Below are positions 1 to 7,813 of a DNA stretch of 49,711 nt, piece after piece; within the stretch, counting starts at the first letter, position 1, and each line of letters begins with the position of its first letter. The DNA comes from Leptothoe kymatousa TAU-MAC 1615 (GTDB taxonomy: Bacteria > Cyanobacteriota > Cyanobacteriia > Phormidesmidales > Phormidesmidaceae): contig NZ_JADOER010000006.1 of assembly GCF_018739865.1 (NCBI RefSeq), forward strand, positions 1 to 49,711, written 5' to 3'. Below the pieces are notes generated by a model that saw nothing but the letters and a program-made list of their open reading frames with translations, did not search any database and was not told the origin of the DNA. The position numbers were made by a program, and so were the translations under genes.

Positions 1-134
1 AAATCACACCCCAACTATTCAAGCCTTTGTGATTATGGGGTTCTAGTATCCTAATTCTGTCCGGAGTATTGTTCATAACGGATGCTTACATAAAAAGCGT
101 GAACTATGGAAAATCTTACTCGCCATGTAACCGT

Positions 135-1544
135 ATGTACCGTCGTCAATTTTTAGGCTGTTTGGCTGTCGCCGCAAGTGCGCCATTGGTTTCTCAATGT
201 GCGCGCCGTCCCATCGTTAATCGTGTTTCTAGCCAGGATGGCCTACTAGAACTATCCTTAACAGCTCAAGCTGAGCGTCAAACGCTTGCCGGTCAACGAT
301 CTCGGGTGCTAGCGTACAACGGCCAGGTCCCAGGGCCGCTTCTAGAAGCCCGTGCTGGCGATACCGTTCGTTTAACCCTAATCAATCAGCTAGAGACGCC
401 CACCAATCTTCACTACCACGGGTTACATCTTTCTCCCGAGACTGACAATGTATTTCGAGAGGTAGCCCCTGGTGAACGCTACACCTACGAATTTCAAATT
501 CCATCTAATCATCCAGCCGTAACCGCCTGGTATCATCCCCACTATCACCTGGACGTCGCTCGACAAGTCTTTGGTGGGTTAGCAGGCCCAATCATTATTC
601 GAGGTGATCTAGACGAGATTCCTGAACTGCAGCAAGCAGATGAAACCCTTTTGCTATTGCAGGACTTTGAACCTACACGTCAGCCAGCAGAACCCAGTTC
701 TCTGGGCAAAAAATGGGGCCGAGAAGGGTCATCCCTACTAGCGAGTGGTCAGCATAATCCAGTCATCACGATGCCGCAGAATGGCTTGCTAAGATTGCGG
801 TTAATCAATGCGTCAGCCTCTCGGATTTATCAACTACAGTTACAGAATCATCCCTGGTTTTTGATAGCAACGGATAGAGGTGCCATTTCAGCACCTACCC
901 CACTGGAGACTCTGCGGTTATCGCCTGGTGAACGGGCAGACTTGTTAATTGCAGGACAACAAGCCCCTGGAGACTATCGGCTGATTAGCCTGCCCTATGA
1001 CCGTGGCATGAGCGATATGGTGTCATCGTTAGGGACGGCTGTTGAACAAATGTCGGGGGTGGTTCAGCCAGTGGAAACTACATTGGCCACTCTCCGCTAC
1101 CAATCAGGCACGTATGCTGAGCCCTTACCGTTACCCCAAAAGTTAATTTCTGTTGAACCACTGCCAGCACCGGATCATACTCGAGAATTTGTATTGAACC
1201 ATGGCATTGGCGGAGGCATGAATGGGTTTATTATCAACGGTAAATCCTTTGACATGAACCGTGTAGATACAAAGGTGAAGCTTAATCAGGTGGAGGATTG
1301 GCAAATTGTTAATCAAGCCAGTATTGATCATCCATTTCATTTGCATACCAATCGCTTTCAGGTGATTGAACGCAATGGCCAGCCAGAAACTCTTCTATCT
1401 TGGAAAGATACGGTCAGTATCAAGGGGTACGAGACCGTCACTATTCGAGTGCGTTTTGAAGACTTTGTTGGGCGCACCGTTTATCATTGCCATATTCTTG
1501 ACCATGAAGATCAAGGAATGATGGGCATTTTAGAGATTTCTTAG
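135..1544 (+). CDS. Multicopper oxidase (laccase/CueO-like), Tat-exported
   Basis: Predicted periplasmic multicopper oxidase of about 469 residues, which oxidises phenolic or metal substrates and reduces oxygen to water. All four copper-ligand clusters are visible: HYHG, HPHYH, HPFHLH and, at the C-terminus, HCHILDHEDQGMMG with the type-1 Cys and Met. The N-terminus from the chosen ATG is MYRRQFLG, a Tat-like twin-arginine start followed by a hydrophobic stretch ending at a Cys. A TTG 66 bases upstream is also open, but it would put 22 extra residues before the Tat motif, so ATG 135 is preferred. It stands alone with no obvious operon partner. The substrate cannot be told from sequence. Confidence 0.88.
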   Translation: MYRRQFLGCLAVAASAPLVSQCARRPIVNRVSSQDGLLELSLTAQAERQTLAGQRSRVLAYNGQVPGPLLEARAGDTVRLTLINQLETPTNLHYHGLHLSPETDNVFREVAPGERYTYEFQIPSNHPAVTAWYHPHYHLDVARQVFGGLAGPIIIRGDLDEIPELQQADETLLLLQDFEPTRQPAEPSSLGKKWGREGSSLLASGQHNPVITMPQNGLLRLRLINASASRIYQLQLQNHPWFLIATDRGAISAPTPLETLRLSPGERADLLIAGQQAPGDYRLISLPYDRGMSDMVSSLGTAVEQMSGVVQPVETTLATLRYQSGTYAEPLPLPQKLISVEPLPAPDHTREFVLNHGIGGGMNGFIINGKSFDMNRVDTKVKLNQVEDWQIVNQASIDHPFHLHTNRFQVIERNGQPETLLSWKDTVSIKGYETVTIRVRFEDFVGRTVYHCHILDHEDQGMMGILEIS

Positions 1545-1670
1545 AGGTTGTTTTTGGAGTTGATAAAATTAGAGAATAACTAAAGGCAATTGAAATCAGT
1601 AGACGTAAAGTAAGTGGGTGAACTCAATCTTTTATAAGATACAAATAAGCAGTTTTACTTCGCAGATTTT

Positions 1671-1697
1671 GCCCCCAAACCCCCAATTCTGGGGGCT
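1671..1697. repeat. G/C-rich hairpin in the 1545-1960 intergenic region
   Basis: CCCCCA/TGGGGG arms (1680-1695) sit 135 bases after the oxidase stop, and related CCCCC and AAGGGG runs follow up to about 1760. There is no clear T-tract, so this looks more like a dispersed cyanobacterial intergenic repeat than a proven terminator. No gene is seen in the rest of the gap before the TetR regulator. Confidence 0.4.
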
Positions 1698-1933
1698 TTG
1701 AGTCTAGCTTCCCCCAGAATATAGCCCAAGGGGCATTCAAGAAAGGGAAGAGGGGGCCTCGATATCTGAAAACTAATTAGGATCACCACCTAGTTGATCA
1801 AACGTGTGATCTAAAACATCTACGAAGCAAGATTTACTATCCGGCTAGTTTATGTTTAAAGCATCGTCCTGATGCATAAAACCGTTCGACTTTGCTTAGG
1901 GCTACCAAAAATCCCAAGGCAGAAAGATATACT

Positions 1934-1950
1934 GGGTAAGCCTGTTACCC
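1934..1950. promoter_or_regulatory. Candidate operator upstream of the TetR gene
   Basis: Inverted repeat GGGTAA-N5-TTACCC ends 10 bases before the ATG of the TetR-type gene. The position suits autoregulation by a dimeric repressor. Inference only. Confidence 0.35.
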
Positions 1951-1960
1951 TGAAGCTGTC

Positions 1961-2554
1961 ATGGCCAACCTCAAACGCACCCGTGAGGATATCTTAAAAT
2001 CCGTGGTTACCACGGTCCATCGCCAGGGTCTGACAGCGACAGGATTAAGCAAACTATTTAAAGTTAGCGGGGCCTCGTCGGGGAGTTTTTACAACTATTT
2101 TCAATCAAAACATGAGCTGGGCCATGCCTTAATCGACTACGAATGGTCGCAGCTCCAGGCAAACGTGCTAGAGCCCGCCCTCTCCCAAAGTGATGACCCC
2201 ATCGAGCAGATTTTTTGGATCTTAGATCGACTCGAAGCAAAGCAGCTCAAAGAACCGAAGTGCGGGGGCTGCTTACTCGGTAACTTAATTGTGGATCTCG
2301 TTGAACAGGACGACTCCTTTCGCGACCACCTAATGCAAATATTTAGCAAATGGGAGGGGGCTATTGCACAAACCCTACGGCAAGCAAAACCCCAACTACA
2401 AGATCACATAAACCCAGAGCACCTGGCCGAACAAATCATCACTGCCATCGAAGGGGCCATGCTCATGGGCAAACTACACCGCAGCGAGGCCCGAATGAAG
2501 CGTGGGTTTGACCTAGCGCGGCAGACATTAAAAAATGCGATGGTGCCCTCTTAG
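1961..2554 (+). CDS. TetR/AcrR family transcriptional regulator
   Basis: Homodimeric one-component repressor of 197 residues. Residues about 10-55 form the TetR helix-turn-helix, with the family signature GSFYNYFQSKHEL at the recognition helix. The C-terminal ligand-binding half contains a KCGGCLLGN segment and a well-conserved helical end, as in the YxaF/LmrA-type branch of the family. The ATG is preceded by a small inverted repeat. Its likely targets are the divergent DUF1348/osmC promoters 700-1500 bases downstream, where two palindromes lie. The ligand is unknown. Confidence 0.85.
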   Translation: MANLKRTREDILKSVVTTVHRQGLTATGLSKLFKVSGASSGSFYNYFQSKHELGHALIDYEWSQLQANVLEPALSQSDDPIEQIFWILDRLEAKQLKEPKCGGCLLGNLIVDLVEQDDSFRDHLMQIFSKWEGAIAQTLRQAKPQLQDHINPEHLAEQIITAIEGAMLMGKLHRSEARMKRGFDLARQTLKNAMVPS

Positions 2555-2608
2555 CCAAAGAAATGTAGGGCAATAAATGTAGAACTTAAGCCAGTTATAG
2601 ATAACCAA

Positions 2609-2700
2609 ATCCCCTCCTGGGAGGGGCTCCGGGGGGGGGGCGTTAGCGCTGGCGATCGATACCCACCCCGCCCTTTGGGCACCCCTCCCAAGAGGGGATG
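2609..2700. repeat. Intergenic inverted repeat, CCCCTCCTGGGAGGGG type
   Basis: Two facing copies of the hairpin unit (2611-2626 and 2682-2697) enclose a 10-G homopolymer at 2631-2640 and a near-HIP1 GGCGATCG. The right half, read in reverse, matches 44677-44720, and the hairpin core recurs at 37931-37948. It is a dispersed repeat family. No gene is seen between 2555 and 2788. Confidence 0.7.
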
Positions 2701-2788
2701 AAAGTCGGAATGCCTCCCATTAGGAGATTACTTGCTGGCTTTAATTCGCTGGATGGTGGGCCATACCCCTACACGGGATCTCACATCA

Positions 2789-3259
2789 CTATTCAGGAGA
2801 ATCAATCAGCCCTGGATCATCCTCAGGACGAGGCCCTGGCGCAGGCCAGAAAAACCGACGTTCCTCTTCCGTAATCGGCTTATCATTAATGCTCGCCTCC
2901 CGACGGCGCATCAAACCATCATCATCAAATTCCCAATTCTCATTGCCATAGGCCCGAAACCACTGGCCCGCATCATCGTGCCACTCATACTGAAACCGCA
3001 CCGCAATGCGTCGCTCACTAAAGGCCCACATCTCCTTCGTTAACCGATAGTCCAGTTCCTTATCCCACTTACGGGTCAAAAACTCTCGAATCGCCGCCCG
3101 CCCCTGGAAAATCTCAGCCCGGTTCCGCCAGTGGCTATTTTCTGAATAGGCCATGGACACCCGCTGGGCATCGCGACTGTTCCAGGCATCTTCCGCCATC
3201 CGAACTTTCTTCATCGCGATCTCACGGGTAAATGGAGGAACCAGTTTTTGAGCTGCCAT
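2789..3259 (-). CDS. DUF1348 / NTF2-like (SnoaL fold) protein
   Basis: Protein of 156 residues belonging to the DUF1348 branch of the NTF2-like superfamily. Recognisable family segments are [13 protein letters not shown] near the start, [30 protein letters not shown] in the middle, RRREASIND, and the C-terminal [18 protein letters not shown]2-like proteins form a cone-shaped pocket and act as small enzymes or binding proteins, but no reaction is established for this family. It is transcribed divergently from the osmC gene, sharing a 277-base control region with palindromes, so co-regulation with osmC and the acyl-CoA-dehydrogenase-like gene is likely. Confidence 0.85.
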   Translation of the reverse strand: MAAQKLVPPFTREIAMKKVRMAEDAWNSRDAQRVSMAYSENSHWRNRAEIFQGRAAIREFLTRKWDKELDYRLTKEMWAFSERRIAVRFQYEWHDDAGQWFRAYGNENWEFDDDGLMRRREASINDKPITEEERRFFWPAPGPRPEDDPGLIDSPE

Positions 3260-3337
3260 AGACTAAAACCCTAATAATCTGTCATGGGGTGGAATGCTTT
3301 ACTTATACCTGGCAATGTTATGGGTTGCATGGGACGA

Positions 3338-3362
3338 ACTTTTGGAAAACTAGGACTTTTTT
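3338..3362 (+). promoter_or_regulatory. Shared promoter motif, copy A
   Basis: The 25 bases ACTTTTGGAAAACTAGGAC followed by a T run match the reverse strand of 10101-10126 at 22 of 25 positions. A shorter version lies at 5681-5696. It sits about 175 bases before osmC and in front of the divergent DUF1348 gene. It is probably a regulator-binding site common to the left-hand operons. Confidence 0.5.
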
Positions 3363-3453
3363 GAGATACCCCATGCCTAATGCGAGATTTTGTAGATGCC
3401 CTTCGATATCTGGGACAGACGACCCGAATATTACAGGTCGGAAATGGGATTTC

Positions 3454-3467
3454 TTACCGTTCGGTAA
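3454..3467. promoter_or_regulatory. Palindrome TTACCGTTCGGTAA
   Basis: Perfect 6-base arms around TT in the DUF1348/osmC divergent promoter region. The form is typical of TetR-family operators. Inference. Confidence 0.4.
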
Positions 3468-3504
3468 CATTAACCTTTCACCTCCTAGAAGTTTCTTGTA
3501 TCTT

Positions 3505-3526
3505 AAATAGAGTGATCATTCTATTT
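3505..3526. promoter_or_regulatory. 22-bp near-perfect palindrome before osmC
   Basis: AAATAGAGTGATCATTCTATTT has one mismatched pair and ends 10 bases before the osmC ATG. The length and layout fit a TetR-type operator that would block osmC transcription, and the TetR gene lies just upstream on the chromosome. Confidence 0.5.
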
Positions 3527-3536
3527 GGATAGACCC

Positions 3537-4079
3537 ATGGCCGAAGCAACTACCGTCAGCGCTGAGGTTACCGTACCCCTGACGCCCATTCCCCAAGATG
3601 GCCTGACCGAGTTGGCCGCTAAGAATAAAGCCAACCCCGCCGATAAAACGCTGAAAGTTAAGACCGTTTGTACTGGCAAGTTTCGCAGTGTGAACTATGC
3701 CCGTGACCTAGACCCATTTGTTATTGATGAACCCCCCGTTCTCCTGGGGGACAACACCGCCCCGAACCCATCGGAAATTGTGCTGGGTGCGCTGGGATCA
3801 TGTTTAGTCGTAGGCATCCAGGCCAATGCAGCCGCTAAGGGTGTCAGCCTGACTAAGCTGGAAATTTTCTTGGAAGGGGACATTAATATTGTCAGCACCT
3901 GGGGCACTGGAGAATTGGAAAAGCCCCAAATTGGCTTTACCGATGTGCGGGTAAAGGTGGACATCGACGGTGACGCTGACAAGGCCGTCCTGGAAGAAAT
4001 GGTGACCCACGCCAATACCTGGTCGCCTGTGTCCGCCACCTTGAGCAACCCCATGCCGGTATCCGTTTCGACGGTTTAG
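3537..4079 (+). CDS. OsmC/Ohr family protein
   Basis: OsmC-superfamily protein of 180 residues. Family members are cytoplasmic homodimers that reduce organic or fatty-acid peroxides with a Cys pair. The core is seen as NPSEIVLGALGSCLVVGIQANAAAKG followed by an amphipathic strand region. The Cys in GSC is the conserved first Cys, but I see no second Cys at the usual later position, where the segment reads MVTHANTWSPVSATLSNP, so peroxidase activity is doubtful. The ATG at 3537 is chosen because the TTG 12 bases upstream lies inside the palindrome. It is followed by the acyl-CoA-dehydrogenase-like gene, probably as one operon. Confidence 0.82.
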   Translation: MAEATTVSAEVTVPLTPIPQDGLTELAAKNKANPADKTLKVKTVCTGKFRSVNYARDLDPFVIDEPPVLLGDNTAPNPSEIVLGALGSCLVVGIQANAAAKGVSLTKLEIFLEGDINIVSTWGTGELEKPQIGFTDVRVKVDIDGDADKAVLEEMVTHANTWSPVSATLSNPMPVSVSTV

Positions 4080-4111
4080 GTTGGGTTGTTACTTTAAGCT
4101 AGTTAAATAAA

Positions 4112-4198
4112 CGGCTCCGCTTAATATCCGGGTTTCGACTCCGTTCAACCCTCAAGGCAGTTGAGCGGAGTCGAAATATAGCTGGTTAAGCGGAGCCG
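4112..4198. repeat. Nested inverted repeat (cruciform) between osmC and the ACAD gene
   Basis: The outer arms are CGGCTCCGCTTAA (4112-4124) and its complement (4186-4198). The inner arms are TTTCGACTCCGTTCAA (4133-4148) and its near-complement (4161-4176). Both pairs carry the same GGAGTCGAAA / GCGGAGCC theme, so this looks like one palindromic repeat inserted in another. It may attenuate read-through within the operon. Confidence 0.6.
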
Positions 4199-4265
4199 AA
4201 ACCAGCGCCCCAGAGATCATCACGCCCAGCATTATCAAACCTCTTTTATAGTCATCAGCATCGCC

Positions 4266-5432
4266 ATGCAAACCGTTTCAAAATCGTCAGATCGCCGGGC
4301 ATCTTTAGGCACCTTGGAGCTAGATCCAGCCATTGCTAACCTGCGCACGGTTATCAACCAGGTGCTCACCCCCAAGGTGCAAGACATTGATCTCAAGGGA
4401 GAATTTCCAGAACAGATTATGCATCAGCTGGGGGAAGCTGGCGCATTTTCCCATGCGGTATCGACAGATTTTCAAGGCTCTGGCAAAGGTCTGAAGGCGG
4501 CGGTTCAAAGCATTGAAGAAATCTCTAAGGATTGTCTTTCCACTGGGTTTATTGCCTGGTGTCAGGTGGCCTGTACCTGGTACTTGGAAAATACTAACAA
4601 TACGGCCCTAAAGGCTGACATGTTGCCGAAGGTGGCGACGGGGCAGGCCCTTGCGGGCACGGGCCTGTCTAACCCGATGAAACACTTTGCGGATATTGAG
4701 AAAATTGCCCTGAAGGCGCAGCGGGTGGATGGCGGCTATGTGGTCAATGGCATGTTGCCCTGGGTCTCGAATCTGGGTCCGGGCCACTACTTTGGTATTG
4801 CGGCTAAAATGGCGGACTCGGAAGAGTACATGATGGCCATTGTGTCCGATGATCTAGAAGGCATGTCGCTACGGCTGAATGCCCACTTTATTGCCCTGGA
4901 AGGCACTGGCACCTATAGCTGTGTGTTTCGCAATGCGTTTGTGCCCGATGAATGGGTGTTGGCGGCCCCCTGTGAAGACTATGTGGCCTGCATTCGCCCT
5001 GGATTTATGTTGACCCAGGTGGGCATGGGACTGGGTCTAACCGATAGCTGCATTGAGCTGATGCGGCGCTCCAACAAACGTCTGGGCCATGTGAACTGTT
5101 ATTTGGATGACCAGGCAGAGGATATTAGCGCTGATTTAGAAATGGCACGCCAACGCACCTATCGTTTGGCGGATCAGCTAAATGCTTGCACTGGGGTGGC
5201 CGATCCTCAGCTAACCCGTGAGATTATTCAAGCGCGGGCAACCGCCTCAGAACTCTCGTTGCGGTCTTCCCAGGCGGCCATGCTCCATGCCGGAGCTAGG
5301 GCCTATGTCCATGGCAGTGCCCCGGAGCGCAAACTGCGGGAAGCATATTTTGTGGCCATTGTTACACCGGCGTTAAAACATCTTAAGAAAATGTTGGCGG
5401 ATATGAAGGAAACCGCGTTGCCGGTGGCGTAA
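4266..5432 (+). CDS. Acyl-CoA dehydrogenase-like flavoprotein
   Basis: Protein of 388 residues with the three-domain acyl-CoA dehydrogenase layout: an alpha-helical N-domain (about 20-120), a central beta-domain with the flavin-binding region TGLSNPMKHF...GYVVNGMLPWVSN, and a C-terminal four-helix domain. The usual catalytic Glu region is not obvious and the sequence resembles the monooxygenase or oxidoreductase side-branch (DszC/SfnC-like) as much as a fatty-acid enzyme. It follows osmC after a cruciform and precedes the first cyanate-type binding protein, so a role in handling an imported nitrogen or sulfur compound is possible. The substrate is unknown. Confidence 0.75.
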   Translation: MQTVSKSSDRRASLGTLELDPAIANLRTVINQVLTPKVQDIDLKGEFPEQIMHQLGEAGAFSHAVSTDFQGSGKGLKAAVQSIEEISKDCLSTGFIAWCQVACTWYLENTNNTALKADMLPKVATGQALAGTGLSNPMKHFADIEKIALKAQRVDGGYVVNGMLPWVSNLGPGHYFGIAAKMADSEEYMMAIVSDDLEGMSLRLNAHFIALEGTGTYSCVFRNAFVPDEWVLAAPCEDYVACIRPGFMLTQVGMGLGLTDSCIELMRRSNKRLGHVNCYLDDQAEDISADLEMARQRTYRLADQLNACTGVADPQLTREIIQARATASELSLRSSQAAMLHAGARAYVHGSAPERKLREAYFVAIVTPALKHLKKMLADMKETALPVA

Positions 5433-5452
5433 ATACAGACGCCATTAATGTC

Positions 5453-5511
5453 GGTTGGGTTGCCCAAAATCGAGATATTTACGACCGAATTAATATCTCT
5501 GCAACCCAACC
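5453..5511. terminator. Stem-loop after the ACAD gene
   Basis: GGTTGGGTTGC (5453-5463) pairs with GCAACCCAACC (5501-5511), with an inner AGATATT/AATATCT stem. It lies 20 bases after the stop codon. There is no T-tract, and the GGTTGGGTT unit recurs at 4079, 5541 and 5588, so it is both a repeat and a possible weak terminator. Confidence 0.4.
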
Positions 5512-5609
5512 TATACGGTAGGCATGGGCGTTTGGCCAGGTTGGGCTGATTGAATATTGGCAAGGTGTGAGCAATGTTGAAATGGGATAACCCAACTTAC
5601 ATTAATAGC

Positions 5610-5696
5610 TTCCTGTAGTTTCTAAAAGATTGCTTACAACAGGAATTAAGCTCTGTTAAACGGTATTAGATTGCACAAAAATCTTTTGGAATAACC
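5610..5696 (+). promoter_or_regulatory. Regulatory region before the first binding-protein gene
   Basis: It contains the inverted repeat TTCCTGT (5610-5616) / ACAGGAA (5639-5645) and a short copy (5681-5696, ATCTTTTGGAATAACC) of the motif seen at 3338 and 10101. The two elements lie 130 to 40 bases before the start codon. Confidence 0.4.
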
Positions 5697-5738
5697 GTTC
5701 TAATAGTGGGCAGAAAAGCCCCTATCAAAAACGGCCCT

Positions 5739-7361
5739 ATGGTATCGATTCCCAGTCAGTCTCGCCAGTGGAACAATCTTTCCTGTGAACAGGGAGATGC
5801 GAGGACTATCGCCACACGCTGCGTTATTTGCGGCAGCTTCCACTCTACCCAGGATCACTGGCGATTAATGGCTGACGCGGGCATGCCCCAAAGTCCGGCT
5901 GACCTGATCGACGATCTAGTCAAGATGCGGATGTATAAGCCTGAGGCCATTGAGACCGCCGATGCCATTAGCCAGGCCGAGCTGCGTACGGCGCTGTTTG
6001 TCTCCATGGTGGGTAAGGGGGAGCCCAGGCGAGAAAAGCTGGTGCGAGATTTAATTGGCCTGGCGGGTGGCCTTGACCAGGCCTTTAGTGCCGCCTTTGG
6101 GCCCAAGGCGGGAGAGTTTTTCACGGACGCTAAGCGGCTGAGCCAGGTAACACGGCGTAAGTTTTTGCAAAATATTGCGGTGGGTGCCGCATTGGTCACC
6201 CTCGCTAATTGTGGCTCCTCTCCTGATGTGGCAGAGACGCCCACTGAAGATGCACCAACAGATACCCCATCGACTGGAGACTTAGAAAAAACTAGTCTAA
6301 AGGTGGCGTTTCTCCCCATCACCTGTGCCACGCCCATTATTATGTCGAAGCCGTTGGGCATTTATGAGAAGTACGGCCTCGATGTAGAGCTGATGAAGTA
6401 TGCGAGCTGGTCCGTGGTGAGGGATGCAGCCATTGCCGGGGAGCTGGACGCGTACCATATGCTCGCCCCCATGCCCATCGCCATGTCCCTGGGGCTGGGC
6501 TCCACCCCATTTTCTGTGAAGCTGGCCAGCATTGAGAACAACAACGGTCAGGGGATTGCCGTTGCGAAGAAGCACCTGGGCGCGGTGAATGGACCGGCTG
6601 ACTTTAAGGGCATGACCATTGGTATCCCCTACGATTATTCTAACCACAACCTGTTGTTGCGCTACTACCTGGCCACGGGTGGTTTGGACCCTGACAATGA
6701 TGTGAAGCTATTGATCTTGCCGCCGCCGGATGCGATCGCAAAAATGTCCACCGGCCAAATCGATGCCTTTATCCTGCCCGACAACTTTACCCAGCGCGTC
6801 GTTCAGGACGACATCGGCTTTATCCATCTGCTCACCAAGGACCTCTGGGCCGGCCACCCTTGCTGCGCCTTTGTCGCCGCCCAAAACTGGATCGATGAGA
6901 ACCCCAACACCTTCCGCGCCCTGAACAAGGCCATCATCGATGGGGCCACCTACGCCAACAACCCCGCCAACCGCAAAGAAATTGCCGCCGCCATTGCCCC
7001 CCGGGAATACCTCAACCAGCCGTTACCCGTCTTAGAAGCGGTGATGACCGGCAAATTCGAAGATGGCCAAGGCAATACCCTAGATATTCCCGACCGCATT
7101 TACTTTGACCCCTATCCCTGGAAGAGTTTTGCCAGCTGGATTACCACCCAGCTAGTGCGCTGGGACTACACCTCCGCCGATCAGATAACCGGGGGTGGTC
7201 AGGATTTCTTCCTAACCGACCTGGCCCGAGAACTAGCCAATGAACTGGGCGTAGATGCCCCCGATGAAATCTCACGCATTGAGAAAATGCAATTCGGCGA
7301 TTTCGATCCCAACAATGCAGACGAGTATTTAAAGGAGCAAATAGATAAATTTGGGGTGTAA
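5739..7361 (+). CDS. Cyanate/nitrate-type ABC solute-binding lipoprotein with N-terminal extension (paralogue 1)
   Basis: Protein of 540 residues. Residues about 165-530 are an NrtA/CynA/SsuA-type solute-binding domain (KVAFLPITCATPIIMSKPLG, GELDAYHMLAPMPIAMSLGLGS, GHPCCAFVAAQNWI). Unusually the export signal is internal: RRKFLQ at 139-144, a hydrophobic stretch, and a lipobox Cys at 158. The preceding 138 residues hold Cys16 and a C-x2-C-x3-H-x4-H pattern (28-40). Start 5739 is chosen because MVSIPSQ... aligns with the paralogue start, although a GTG at 5706 is open. It has no permease of its own and probably shares that of paralogue 2. Confidence 0.83.
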   Translation: MVSIPSQSRQWNNLSCEQGDARTIATRCVICGSFHSTQDHWRLMADAGMPQSPADLIDDLVKMRMYKPEAIETADAISQAELRTALFVSMVGKGEPRREKLVRDLIGLAGGLDQAFSAAFGPKAGEFFTDAKRLSQVTRRKFLQNIAVGAALVTLANCGSSPDVAETPTEDAPTDTPSTGDLEKTSLKVAFLPITCATPIIMSKPLGIYEKYGLDVELMKYASWSVVRDAAIAGELDAYHMLAPMPIAMSLGLGSTPFSVKLASIENNNGQGIAVAKKHLGAVNGPADFKGMTIGIPYDYSNHNLLLRYYLATGGLDPDNDVKLLILPPPDAIAKMSTGQIDAFILPDNFTQRVVQDDIGFIHLLTKDLWAGHPCCAFVAAQNWIDENPNTFRALNKAIIDGATYANNPANRKEIAAAIAPREYLNQPLPVLEAVMTGKFEDGQGNTLDIPDRIYFDPYPWKSFASWITTQLVRWDYTSADQITGGGQDFFLTDLARELANELGVDAPDEISRIEKMQFGDFDPNNADEYLKEQIDKFGV

Positions 7362-7372
7362 AACCCAATCGT

Positions 7373-7402
7373 CCTTTTGGGAGAGGTTTCCCTCCCAAAA
7401 GG
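7373..7402 (+). terminator. Terminator after binding-protein paralogue 1
   Basis: CCTTTTGGGAG (7373-7383) and CTCCCAAAAGG (7392-7402) form an 11-bp stem starting 11 bases after the stop, followed by a T-rich tract (TGTTTTGTTGTTT). Confidence 0.65.
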
Positions 7403-7605
7403 TAGGGCTGTTTTGTTGTTTGGACAGAAGCAAATCTGAAGGCATTGAAAGATTGTTTGAAGCATACTCTACTTGAAGGTAGGCTATGCCTAGTTTTCGG
7501 AATATCCTTATCAAATGTCGTGCCAAACAACAATGCGAAAACCTGATTAATCGACCCCGCCGTAACCCCTTTGTAGCCATTGGGCATAACCAAGTAGGCT
7601 GGATC

Positions 7606-7628
7606 CTAGGGCGGCCTTCCGGCCCTAG
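7606..7628. other. GC-rich hairpin in the 7403-7813 gap
   Basis: CTAGGGCGGCC-TTCC-GGCCCTAG forms a bulged hairpin about 190 bases beyond the 3' end of the convergent histidine-kinase gene. No gene is seen in this gap. Confidence 0.3.
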
Positions 7629-7813
7629 CCATGGGGAAACCCAGTGTGCCTAAGGAGATAACTTGACTACTTCCGGAAAAGGAACACGGAAGGACCCCAA
7701 GCAACCGGTTTTGGCTTCCTCCGATCAGCTCTCGATTCAGTTTATAAGCCTTCCCGATTTTATCTGGTGAACATGCAACGCTCCTGCCTGCCAAGATAGC
7801 CACCATCAAATCT

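Noticed and set aside
2732..3043. Plus-strand open frame of 103 residues
   Set aside because: It is antisense to the DUF1348 gene, rich in Arg/Pro, and shows no family features.
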